Positions 16,105 through 22,235 of a DNA stretch of 40,344 nt are shown one piece after another. Both the position numbers and the translations under genes were made by a program. Below the pieces are notes generated by a model. It had not been told where the DNA came from, did not search any database, and saw only the letters and a list, made by a program, of their open reading frames with translations. Each line of letters opens with the position of its first letter. Positions within the stretch are counted from its first letter, which is position 1. This DNA is from JAWLCA01 sp050485905. GTDB taxonomy: Bacteria; Pseudomonadota; Alphaproteobacteria; Rhodobacterales; Rhodobacteraceae. The stretch lies in contig JBJHCH010000018.1 of the NCBI GenBank assembly GCA_050485905.1, positions 1-40,344 of the forward strand, given 5' to 3'.

Positions 16105-16511
16105 TGGCTGACCCGCTCACCCGCCTGGTCAGCGCCCTTGAGGCGCAGACGGCCGCGCTGGAGCGCATTGCCGACGCGATGGAGACAGCGACAGGCCAGC
16201 CAGACACCCCGCCCGACCCGCTGCTGATCGCGCTGGCGGCAACCTTTGCGGGCCGATCTTTCACCAGCGCCGAGGCAATGGCCGCAGCCGTCCACCAAGC
16301 CGAAGCCGCCGAGACATCGGGGCAACGGCTTCCCGCCCTACCGGCCGCGCTGGGGCAAGCCAACATCACGAACGCGCACGCGCTGGGCAGGTGGTTGGCT
16401 GCGCGTGACGGCGATGGCGTTTCGAGACTGGGCGTGGAGCGCGGCGGCGCTTTCTGGGCAATCGATGCGGTTTTGAAACCGCGCCGCCTTACCTATCGCG
16501 ATGAAACATAA
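16104..16511 (+). CDS. hypothetical satellite protein after the replication ATPase
   Basis: 135 residues starting at the ATG that overlaps the DUF3631 TGA; ATG codons at 16095 and 16101 are alternatives. An N-terminal amphipathic helix (LTRLVSALEAQTAALERIADAM) is followed by a domain containing LGRWLAARDGDGVSRLGVERGG, which resembles a winged-helix DNA-binding unit. I know no certain family. Its 3' end contains one arm of an inverted GGTTTTGAAACC repeat shared with the following intergenic gap. Confidence 0.65.
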   Translation: MADPLTRLVSALEAQTAALERIADAMETATGQPDTPPDPLLIALAATFAGRSFTSAEAMAAAVHQAEAAETSGQRLPALPAALGQANITNAHALGRWLAARDGDGVSRLGVERGGAFWAIDAVLKPRRLTYRDET

Positions 16512-16537
16512 CGGTTTTCTTTCGGTTTCAAAACCGC
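16467..16537. promoter_or_regulatory. 15-bp inverted repeat upstream of the capsid gene
   Basis: GCGGTTTTGAAACCG at 16467-16481 recurs inverted at 16523-16537, 41 bp apart, and each arm is itself nearly palindromic. A smaller CGGTTTT/AAAACCG hairpin overlaps (16512-16536). It spans the end of the preceding gene and the 102-bp gap before the capsid gene, separating replication from packaging genes. A regulator-binding region for the late genes or a transcription attenuator fits; no U-tract follows. Confidence 0.5.
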
Positions 16538-16613
16538 GCGAAACCGCAGTGGTCATTCGGATCAGGCTGCCAGGCCGGTAGTATGGACGTCAGCAAATCA
16601 GCACGAGGCCGAC

Positions 16614-17612
16614 ATGATTGACGAAATCGACAACCTTCCCCGACTCCGCGATCCGCGCAGCCTTTCCGGATCGTTTGTCCGGGCCGCGCAGCTTCTCTTG
16701 AAACACGGATCGCTGAATGAGGCCACTGAAGCGGCAGAGCGATCCGGCGCCAGCCGGGATGCGGTCCTCTTCCTGCGGACCAAGGCCGCATTGACGACTG
16801 GGACTGCGGATTGGGGCGCCGCCCTGGCCGGTGAAGGTGCGGTCGGTGGTTTCGTGGAGGCGCTAAGGTCAAGCTCCGCTTACGTCGCCTTCGCCGCCCT
16901 TGCGAACGAAGTGCCGCTTCGCCAGCGGATCATTGCATGGTCGGGCCTGCCTGTGGCCTTCGAACGCACGAGCGAGGGCGATCCGTTTCCGGTCATCGCG
17001 GGCAGCATGGAGCCGGTGACGCTGGCGCCGCGCGATGTTGGCGCGTTGATCGTCGCATCAAAGGAAGCGCTGGACGCCGATGCCGCCGGCTTCGAGATTC
17101 TGCGCCGTGAACTTCTCCGCGCCGGTGCCGCCGGTGTTGACACCGAGTTTTTCGCCACCGTGATCGCCGATCTGACCGCCGCCCCCGCCGATGCCGAAGA
17201 TCCGCTGCCAGCGATCACGACGGCGATGGCTGAAGTCATCATTTCCGGCGGATCGCGGCCAATGTTCTTTGCCGGTGTTGGCGCTGCCCGGTATCTGTCG
17301 ACGGCGCAGAACGACCTGGGCCGGATTTTCCCCGAGATGACGCCGCTGGGCGGATCGATCCTTGGCATCCCGGTGATGGTCAGCGACTACATTGGCGACC
17401 CCGAATTGCTGCTGATCGACGGGGCCGGCTGGAACATCGCGCCGCCCGCCTTCGACGTTCGCGCCGGCGGGCAAGGCGTGGTCCGCTTCCAAGGCCAAGA
17501 TGCACCGGTCAGTCTTTGGCAGAACAACCTGATCAGCATGCGCGTCATCGGCACTTTCGGCATGGAAGCGCTGCGCGACAACACTGCATCGCTGATCGAG
17601 TTTGGATCCTGA
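16614..17612 (+). CDS. HK97-fold phage major capsid protein
   Basis: 332 residues resembling HK97-type major capsid proteins. The short N-terminal helical segment (1-60) could serve as a delta/scaffold region. The body contains typical P-domain and spine features (PVIAGSMEPVTLAPRDVGALIVASKEALDA about 124-153) and the late segment ILGIPVMVSDYI. The end SLWQNNLISMRVIGTFGMEAL is the characteristic capsid finish (compare S-[LM]-[FW]-Q-x-N-x-x-x-[LM]-R). There is no neighbouring protease or portal, so the particle could be self-assembled or depend on helper parts. It starts 102 bp after the replication module. The fold is confident; use in an actual small capsid is inference. Confidence 0.85.
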   Translation: MIDEIDNLPRLRDPRSLSGSFVRAAQLLLKHGSLNEATEAAERSGASRDAVLFLRTKAALTTGTADWGAALAGEGAVGGFVEALRSSSAYVAFAALANEVPLRQRIIAWSGLPVAFERTSEGDPFPVIAGSMEPVTLAPRDVGALIVASKEALDADAAGFEILRRELLRAGAAGVDTEFFATVIADLTAAPADAEDPLPAITTAMAEVIISGGSRPMFFAGVGAARYLSTAQNDLGRIFPEMTPLGGSILGIPVMVSDYIGDPELLLIDGAGWNIAPPAFDVRAGGQGVVRFQGQDAPVSLWQNNLISMRVIGTFGMEALRDNTASLIEFGS

Positions 17613-17614
17613 CG

Positions 17615-17893
17615 ATGGGCAATCAACTGGATTACGACGCAATCGCCACCGCTCTACTGGAAGGGACGCAAGCCCTGATCGCAAAGCGGATTGGCCCGCT
17701 TGAGGCACGGATCGCCAGCCTTGAGGCCGACCGAGGCAAGGGGATGAATTATTGTGGCGTGCATCAACGCGCGCAGGACTACCGGCGCGGCGATGGCGTC
17801 ACCTTCAAAGGCGGATTGTGGATTGCCACAGAGGACACCAGTGCGACGCCCGGCGACGGACCCGCATGGCAATTAGCATCGAAAGGGGGCTGA
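17615..17893 (+). CDS. small phage-like protein with CBM-like C-terminal module
   Basis: 92 residues starting 2 bp after the capsid stop. An N-terminal coiled segment (ALIAKRIGPLEARIASLEAD) precedes a module YRRGDGVTFKGGLWIATEDT, then PGDGPAWQLASKGG. This pattern of alternating aromatic and 'GD.V...G..W' residues is seen in carbohydrate-binding-like (CBM5/12-type) tails of phage structural proteins. Beside the capsid gene it may be a head decoration or fibre protein. The module resemblance is from memory; the role is inference. Confidence 0.7.
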   Translation: MGNQLDYDAIATALLEGTQALIAKRIGPLEARIASLEADRGKGMNYCGVHQRAQDYRRGDGVTFKGGLWIATEDTSATPGDGPAWQLASKGG

Positions 17894-17894
17894 C

Positions 17895-18149
17895 ATGGAC
17901 GACGATCACGATGACTTCGCAACAACCGAGGCGCTGAAAATTCTGGGCGCGGCATGGGATAAGTTGGCCCTACGCCTGATCGCCCGACACGCTGAAATCG
18001 CGGCAATCCGGGCGCGGGCGCGGGGCGCTACCTTCGAGGCCGCAGCCGAGGCCGCACAAGAGAAGGTCAACGTGGTGGCGCATGAGGTCGCACTGGAGCG
18101 CGCAGCCTTACAGGCGCGGATCGAGGCGCTGACCGCCGACCGACACTGA
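17895..18149 (+). CDS. small coiled-coil satellite protein
   Basis: 84 residues, almost wholly helical: an acidic start (MDDDHDDF), then a continuous Ala/Arg/Glu amphipathic helix to the end. The ATG lies 1 bp after the preceding stop. No family recognised. Size and position among head genes would suit a scaffold or head-size factor, but nothing in the sequence proves it. Confidence 0.6.
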   Translation: MDDDHDDFATTEALKILGAAWDKLALRLIARHAEIAAIRARARGATFEAAAEAAQEKVNVVAHEVALERAALQARIEALTADRH

Positions 18150-18152
18150 CAC

Positions 18153-18200
18153 ACCGGGGGGCGCTCCAGTCATGGGCACGATCAAACCGGACACCGGGCG
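18153..18200 (+). repeat. paired-motif repeat, left copy (before the small terminase)
   Basis: ACCGGGGGGCG (18153-18163), 25 bp, then GGACACCGGGCG (18189-18200). Both motifs recur with the same 25-bp spacer length at 18993-19040, on the other side of the terminase/HNH pair. Each copy begins at or within a few bases of a stop codon. A 15-codon ORF (18172-18219) overlaps this copy and is probably not a gene. Confidence 0.6.
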
Positions 18201-18236
18201 CAAAGTCTTCGCTTCATAAAGCGGGAGAAACGCCAG

Positions 18237-18662
18237 ATGGCGAAACGCGGCAGACCTTCAGCGGCAGACCTGACGACGCCGCGCGCACCTGTTGAGAGGC
18301 AGGACAGACCCGACGCCTGCTATTCATTGGCAGACGAAGCGGCCGAGGTGTGGCAGGCGACGGTTGAGGCCCTGCCCGCCGACTGGATCGGGGCCGAGGC
18401 TCTGCCCGTCTTGGCCGCATACTGCCGCACCACGGTTGCGATGCGCCGTCTGGGGCAGTTGATCCACCAAGCGGAGTATCGGCCCGGCGATCTGGACCTT
18501 GGCGAATACAGCACGCTGTTGAAGCTGCACGCGCAACAGGCGCAGGCCCTCAAGACGTTGGCGACTTCGCTGCGCCTGACGCCGCAGAGCCGCTACAAGG
18601 CCGAGGCTGCCGCCCGGCGGATGGGCAACCACAACACAGGGAAACGACCGTGGGAGATATGA
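18237..18662 (+). CDS. phage terminase small subunit, P27-like
   Basis: 141 residues resembling P27-family small terminases, which recognise the packaging site and recruit the large subunit. The start is basic (MAKRGRPSAADL). A central helical bundle (WQATVEALPADWIGAEALPVLAAYCRTTVAMRRL, about 40-75) is followed by LLKLHAQQAQALKTLATSLRLTPQSRY (about 88-115), the family hallmark. It has a good ribosome site (GGGAGAA). No large terminase is encoded, so packaging would need a helper large subunit, a strategy known from PICIs whose small subunit redirects the helper motor. HNH follows 10 bp later. Confidence 0.82.
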   Translation: MAKRGRPSAADLTTPRAPVERQDRPDACYSLADEAAEVWQATVEALPADWIGAEALPVLAAYCRTTVAMRRLGQLIHQAEYRPGDLDLGEYSTLLKLHAQQAQALKTLATSLRLTPQSRYKAEAAARRMGNHNTGKRPWEI

Positions 18663-18672
18663 GGGCGAGGCA

Positions 18673-18993
18673 GTGAAGCCGCACAAACCGACATGGCAAG
18701 ACGCTGCCAACCGCGATCAGCTTTACGGCAGACGCTGGCGGAGCGCGCGCAAGGCATTCCTGCGCGACAACCCGGTTTGCGTGATGTGCCAGCAAGACGG
18801 CATCGCGACGCCCGCTAGCGTCGTGGACCACATGACCCCACACAAGGGCGACCCCGGCATCTTCTGGGATCAAGATAAGTGGCAGCCCCTATGTCAGCCC
18901 TGCCATGATCGGCACAAGCAACGCCAAGAGAAGTCAGGCAAGACCCCGCTGCGCTTCACCGATGACGGGCAAGTGATCTGGCCGGACCGATGA
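18673..18993 (+). CDS. HNH endonuclease
   Basis: 106 residues starting at GTG. The HNH/beta-beta-alpha-metal core has Cys36/Cys39 (CVMC), Asp52-His53 (VVDHMTPHKG), the segment FWDQDKWQPLC, and Cys74/Cys77-His78 (CQPCHD). Phage HNH proteins of this size sit beside terminase genes and take part in cleavage of DNA at cos sites. It completes the capsid/packaging module here. An ATG overlaps its TGA and could open a 26-codon frame ending at 19070, which I regard as doubtful. Confidence 0.9.
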   Translation: MKPHKPTWQDAANRDQLYGRRWRSARKAFLRDNPVCVMCQQDGIATPASVVDHMTPHKGDPGIFWDQDKWQPLCQPCHDRHKQRQEKSGKTPLRFTDDGQVIWPDR

Positions 18994-19040
18994 CCGGGGG
19001 GCGTTGGAGGCTGAAAAGACGGCCTTGCGGACACCGGGCG
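18993..19040 (+). repeat. paired-motif repeat, right copy (after HNH)
   Basis: ACCGGGGGGCG (18993-19003), 25 bp, then GGACACCGGGCG (19029-19040), matching 18153-18200 in both motifs and in spacing, while the spacers differ. The two copies are 840 bp apart and enclose the small terminase and HNH genes. Candidate packaging sites, regulator sites or cassette ends. Confidence 0.6.
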
Positions 19041-19111
19041 GCAACAAAAGCGCACGCAAAACCACATTAGCGTTCTGGAGTGTCTGAATTGGCTTCTGAC
19101 CACTGATGAGC

Positions 19112-19145
19112 GCACCTGATGCCCGTCTGCACCTGATGCCCGTCT
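19112..19145 (+). repeat. 17-bp tandem duplication
   Basis: GCACCTGATGCCCGTCT occurs twice in perfect tandem (19112-19128, 19129-19145) in the 300-bp gap between HNH and the leftward unknown gene. I see no gene or further repeat in the rest of the gap (19041-19289). Confidence 0.8.
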
Positions 19146-19289
19146 GTAGTCATCCGTACGCTGTTCGCCGGGCGGTCGCGCAAGCATAGCCCGCATCAAT
19201 CATGGAGATGCTGCAGCGGGTTTTGATGGGCAGTTTGCTCATGCCCTTGTCTTATTGGCATAAATCGCCTTAGAAAGCCAAGAACTCAG

Positions 19290-19913
19290 TTAGAAATCAC
19301 ATAGGTGCTCTGCGACTACATCCCAGTCTGGATCAAGCATTTCTTCAATGCAGTCCCTCGGGATGGCAACAATGTTCACCAAATCGTCCACGGTCAGTCT
19401 TCCGTCCGCAATCTTCTGTCGAGCAATCAGGCGGGCAGCCTTGGGGAAAAGAAGCATCATGGCCTGCCCTTGTGCTAGCACGTCTTTCGCAACCTTGAGT
19501 TTTGCGATCTGCAACTTTTCGCCCGGTGCTATCTTGTCGCAAAGTGCGCGCGCCAGCTCTATCACTTCGTCTGCGTCATGCGTCTTAGTCGCGGCCGAGT
19601 CGCACACATGAACCAACTCTTTCGCGCAGATTATCCGCTGAACAGCGTGGTCTGTATTGCTTGGGTAAACTATCAGAGAAACCCATTTGGGATCACCATA
19701 TGGCCCGTTATGTTCACGCCATTGGACATACGTTCCGCAGAGTTGAGTCATGTCCATTGCTTCTGCGACAACCCTGATGTCATCTTGATATCCGAGTTCT
19801 ACTAGCGCGTCACAGATGTCTTGAATCTCAATGGGGAGCTCGGCGCGTCCATCGAACTTGGCTTGTAAGTTGCGGAACAAGTATATTGCCCTCAAAGAAG
19901 AAAGACCCGGCAA
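19290..19913 (-). CDS. unknown protein with degenerate metallopeptidase-like motif
   Basis: Up to 207 residues; the frame opens at a TTG inside the upstream terminator hairpin, so the true start may lie at a later TTG/ATT and the 5' end is uncertain. The middle reads VQRIICAKELVHVCD: the same context as the HExxH helix of ImmA/IrrE peptidases, but with Lys in place of the first His, so zinc catalysis is unlikely. The rest is helical, ending in a region with RLTVDDLVNIVAIPRDCIEEML. Base composition is visibly richer in A/T than neighbouring genes. In satellites this end often carries accessory or defence genes; here that is inference. Confidence 0.65.
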   Translation of the reverse strand: MPGLSSLRAIYLFRNLQAKFDGRAELPIEIQDICDALVELGYQDDIRVVAEAMDMTQLCGTYVQWREHNGPYGDPKWVSLIVYPSNTDHAVQRIICAKELVHVCDSAATKTHDADEVIELARALCDKIAPGEKLQIAKLKVAKDVLAQGQAMMLLFPKAARLIARQKIADGRLTVDDLVNIVAIPRDCIEEMLDPDWDVVAEHLCDF

Positions 19914-19923
19914 GAGCCGGGTC
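19904..19923 (-). terminator. intrinsic terminator after the 19963-20394 gene
   Basis: On the minus strand GACCCGGC-TCTT-GCCGGGTC forms a perfect 8-bp stem with a 4-base loop followed by TTTCTTCTTT. It lies 40 bp beyond the stop of the upstream leftward gene. A second imperfect inverted repeat (19948-19957/19963-19972) overlaps that stop codon. Confidence 0.8.
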
Positions 19924-19962
19924 TACCATCGAACTTGTTGCATCCACAAGGTTGTAACCAAG

Positions 19963-20394
19963 TTATAACCTTGTTTTCGCAATCCCCGTTACGGGAGGCT
20001 CATGCGGCATACCACGTTTAATGGCCGATCCGATGACCCTCGCCGCTTCAGCGCACATAGCGTCCTTGTCCGGCGAAGTGCCGGCAAGAAACTTGAAATT
20101 CTGTAGCTCGCGCCCCCCTTCAGACAGAAGGGTGCGAAGCGCCAGCGCTCCGTTCTCAGTCATTTCCCTCTCTCCTTCTCGCCACCTCTCAGCGGCAGCT
20201 TGGGTTGCAACATGCGAGCGCCGCTCAGCGCTCACGGCTTTCTTTTGGGCTTCCGCGCCAGCCACTCCGCTCTTGCGGGGATTCGGAGCTACGTGCCCCG
20301 TATCCTGATCACCGCCAGTGGCGATCAGCGCGTCTTGTACAGCGCAGCTGATCGTGTCGGCTGGCCGTTTCTGCCCTTGTGGTCCCTTAGGCAT
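19963..20394 (-). CDS. small basic protein of the 'GPQGQKRPAD' family
   Basis: 143 residues from the ATG at 20394 (a start four codons upstream is possible). It begins MPKGPQGQKRPADTISCAVQDALIATGG, a conserved opening I know from short uncharacterised alphaproteobacterial proteins, which continue with an 'AAxxRW' helix; here that is HVATQAAAERW (about 66-76). The remaining 65 residues look unrelated and hydrophilic. The family function is not established as far as I know. It is the first gene read leftward from the A/T-rich end of the element and ends at an intrinsic terminator, so it forms its own transcript. Confidence 0.7.
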   Translation of the reverse strand: MPKGPQGQKRPADTISCAVQDALIATGGDQDTGHVAPNPRKSGVAGAEAQKKAVSAERRSHVATQAAAERWREGEREMTENGALALRTLLSEGGRELQNFKFLAGTSPDKDAMCAEAARVIGSAIKRGMPHEPPVTGIAKTRL

Positions 20395-20531
20395 AACTCT
20401 CCACACTCCCGTGCTCTGACTGATTCACTGTCAAGAACACTTTTCTCTTGTACACACCCAAAGCTTACAGCAACAAGCCGATTCGGGCACTATTTTTCGT
20501 TGGCTGCGCCAAGTGTGGCCTATGTGTCAAG

Positions 20532-20566
20532 TCATCCACACACACATAGTAACACCTTTATCCACA
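20532..20566 (+). other. DnaA-box pair, candidate replication origin or regulatory site
   Basis: TTATCCACA (20558-20566) is an exact DnaA-box consensus and TCATCCACA (20532-20540) differs by one base. The two have the same orientation, 26 bp apart, in A/T-rich DNA. The element encodes a DUF3631 ATPase, so an origin is plausible; a single perfect box can also occur by chance. Confidence 0.45.
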
Positions 20567-20764
20567 ATCAACGCGCTCATAATGGTGTAGTTCCTCACGT
20601 CTGCGTTAAGGTTCCCTGAACACTCCCGCCGGTGCGCAGTCCCTCACTCCCTACTTTCAAACTGAGACACTCTTGTAGAGCGCAGCATCTTTTCGCCTGC
20701 CACTGCCACTGCCGCTGACCTTGGGCTTCTCCGTGATGAAATCCACGAGACGCGATAACACGAG

Positions 20765-20859
20765 CGGTGTTGAATATGCGAACGCCGACTTTGGCTGCCG
20801 CGCAAGTAGGCGAAGGGGCAAGGAAACACCCCTTCGCCCGTCCAGCACTCTCAACACCG
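20765..20859. other. nested stem-loop structure
   Basis: An outer 9-bp perfect pair CGGTGTTGA (20765-20773)/TCAACACCG (20851-20859) encloses an inner 10-bp perfect hairpin GGCGAAGGGG (20809-20818)/CCCCTTCGCC (20829-20838) with a 10-base loop. No T-run follows on either strand, so this is not a simple terminator. It may be a small RNA, an origin structure or a packaging signal. Confidence 0.55.
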
Positions 20860-20981
20860 GCACACCACCACGGACGCGGCATGATGGCGCGGGAAGGTTT
20901 GCATACGGTTAGCGGTGCCCAATCACGCCAAGGTCGGGGCCACGCTGGCCGCGTCTAGGCTCTGGTGGTGAAGGAATCGGG

Positions 20982-21027
20982 CCGGTGACGCGGCGCGAAA
21001 AATCCAGTGACAAATCCAGTGACAAGG
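20982..21027 (+). other. right-end GTGACAAAT repeats, candidate integrase arm sites
   Basis: CCGGTGAC at 20982, then head-to-tail CCAGTGACAAAT (21004-21015) and CCAGTGACAAGG (21016-21027), about 65-110 bp inside the right attachment repeat. They match the left-end series in sequence, 12-bp period and orientation. Confidence 0.7.
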
Positions 21028-21089
21028 CCAAAGTCCGCCTTAAAGGGCCGATCCGGACCTATCTTAACTCTTTGGTTTACTTGGGATTT

Positions 21090-21135
21090 TTGGCTCCGGC
21101 GGTAGGGATCGAACCTACGACCAATTGATTAACAG
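21090..21135. repeat. right attachment site within tRNA-Asn
   Basis: The partner of 11561-11606. The crossover leaves the tRNA gene complete, since the element lies on its 3' side. The single mismatch (C at 21122) shows that the tRNA-side copy carries the base of the functional gene. Confidence 0.92.
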
Positions 21136-21165
21136 TCAACTGCTCTACCGCTGAGCTACGCCGGA
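21091..21165 (-). tRNA. tRNA-Asn (anticodon GTT)
   Basis: 75 bases on the minus strand from 21165 to 21091, including an encoded CCA. The acceptor stem TCCGGCG pairs with CGCCGGA. The D arm is GCTC...GAGC. The anticodon stem GTTGA/TCAAT holds loop CTGTTAA, giving anticodon GTT, and the T arm is GTAGG-TTCGATC-CCTAC. All helices close, so it is functional. It serves as integration target for the 9.5-kb element. Confidence 0.97.
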
Positions 21166-21174
21166 ACTGGGCGC

Positions 21175-21203
21175 GCTATAGCAAGCGTTCGGCATGTCGT
21201 CCA
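21175..21203 (-). promoter_or_regulatory. probable tRNA-Asn promoter
   Basis: On the minus strand, TATAGC (21180-21175) lies about 10 bases before the tRNA 5' end, and TGGACG (21203-21198) is 17 bp further upstream, a fair -35/-10 pair. Confidence 0.55.
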
Positions 21204-21243
21204 GAGGGGCTGCGGCAAAATCGATGCCTTGGGAGAGGGACGG

Positions 21244-22149
21244 TCATGCGCGGCGAAAGCGGCTTTCCGGTGACAGTTCACCCAACGGTTCGGCCTGTCC
21301 GCGCGACGACAGATCGATCAGATGCGCCAGCAGGTTCCGTTCGGCGGCGGGGCGCAGGGCAGGCGGCGTGTCGGCATAGACCTGGGCGGCCAGTTCGGGG
21401 ATCGTTTTCGCCGTGGATCCCAACGCCGCGAGAATCATGTCCTCTCGCGAAAGCCGATGCGCCCGCAGCGCCTCGATGCGCGCCTGTGGCTCTGTTACCG
21501 GAGCGCCGTGGCCGGGGTGGAGTATCCGCGCATCGAAAGCCTGCAGTCGGTCGAGCGAAAGCATGTAGGCCGCCATGTCGCCATCTGGGGGCGAGACCAG
21601 CGAACTGGCCCAGCCCATGACGTGATCGCCGCTGAACACCCGGTCGCCCCACTGAAAGCACAGATGCCCGCCAAAGTGGCCGGGGGTCCAGATCGCGCGG
21701 ATCTGCCAGCCCGCACCCGTCGTCACCTGACCGTCTGCAAGCGCGGCGTCGGGGCGGAACCCCGCATCCACGCCTTCGCCGCCGCCGATACTGGCGCGGC
21801 GGGCCAGGGCGACCATCTCGGGGCTGCGCCCGGCGTCGGCCGGACCGAAGCCCAGCACCGGTGCGCCGGTCCGCTGCGCCAGTGGCCGCGCAAGCGGCGC
21901 GTGGTCCAGATGCGCGTGGGTCACGAAGATGTGGCTGATCCGCTCGTCCGGCGTCAGCGCCGCCAGGATCGCGCTCAAATGTGCCGGATCGGCGGGGCCG
22001 GGATCGATCACCGCCACCTCGCCCTCGCCAACGATATAGGTATTTGTTCCGCGAAAGGTCATCGGCGACGGGTTTGGCGCCAGAACGCGCCGCACTCCCT
22101 GTTCTAGCCGCTCGGCCCGCCCCGGTTCCGGTGCGAAACTCTCGCTCAC
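21244..22149 (-). CDS. MBL-fold metallo-hydrolase (LACTB2-like)
   Basis: 301 residues starting at GTG with an upstream AGGAGG. The metallo-beta-lactamase fold shows THAHLDH (77-83) and the later GHFGGHLCF and ILHPGHG metal-ligand segments. The C-terminal winged-helix extension (about 230-290: RLSREDMILAALGS, then NLLAHLIDLSSRG) is that of the LACTB2/BLACT_WH group, whose members include endoribonucleases and hydrolases. The substrate is not predictable. It is divergent from the histidine kinase with 86 bp between them, and its stop lies about 80 bp from the tRNA gene. Confidence 0.92.
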   Translation of the reverse strand: MSESFAPEPGRAERLEQGVRRVLAPNPSPMTFRGTNTYIVGEGEVAVIDPGPADPAHLSAILAALTPDERISHIFVTHAHLDHAPLARPLAQRTGAPVLGFGPADAGRSPEMVALARRASIGGGEGVDAGFRPDAALADGQVTTGAGWQIRAIWTPGHFGGHLCFQWGDRVFSGDHVMGWASSLVSPPDGDMAAYMLSLDRLQAFDARILHPGHGAPVTEPQARIEALRAHRLSREDMILAALGSTAKTIPELAAQVYADTPPALRPAAERNLLAHLIDLSSRGQAEPLGELSPESRFRRA

Positions 22150-22235
22150 CTGCGCCGTTCCTCCTGCCTGTTACAGCCGTTCTGGCGCGCCGGAAAACCG
22201 TTTGCAAGCGCGCGCGCCGGGTCTAGGGTCGCGCC

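Larger units (their letters stand above)
20395..21090. other. 696-bp non-coding right end of the element
   Basis: No convincing gene in either direction; the short frames here have no family resemblance. It holds the promoter region of the leftward gene (TTGACA on the minus strand at 20434-20429), two DnaA-box-like sites, a nested hairpin at 20765-20859 and the right arm repeats. The first 200 bp are clearly A/T-richer than the surrounding genome. Confidence 0.7.
11561..21135. mobile_element. integrated phage satellite-like element in tRNA-Asn (about 9.5 kb)
   Basis: Bounded by 46-bp direct repeats (11561-11606 and 21090-21135, one mismatch); the right copy is the 3' part of a complete tRNA-Asn gene. 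Rightward genes are integrase, unknown, AlpA-like, unknown, DUF3631 ATPase, unknown, major capsid protein, small probable virion protein, coiled-coil protein, small terminase and HNH nuclease. Two genes face left near the tRNA end. The order integrase-AlpA-replication-capsid/packaging is that described for phage-inducible chromosomal islands, and capsid plus packaging genes recall the capsid-forming subgroup. No tail, portal, protease, large terminase or lysis gene is seen. Reading frames are intact and often overlap start-to-stop, which argues against decay. Helper dependence and mobility are inference. Confidence 0.85.

Noticed and set aside
18172..18219. 15-codon ORF that might be a leader peptide before the small terminase
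   Set aside because: Overlaps a repeated DNA motif that is not translated in the same frame at its second copy; no attenuator structure seen.
18990..19070. 26-codon ORF overlapping the HNH stop
   Set aside because: Fits the TGATG pattern, but the peptide is short, basic and lies within the repeat motif; not supportable as a gene.
20595..20958. Several 60-95 codon frames on both strands at the right end of the island
   Set aside because: Mutually overlapping, no ribosome sites or family resemblance, and they cover hairpin sequence.
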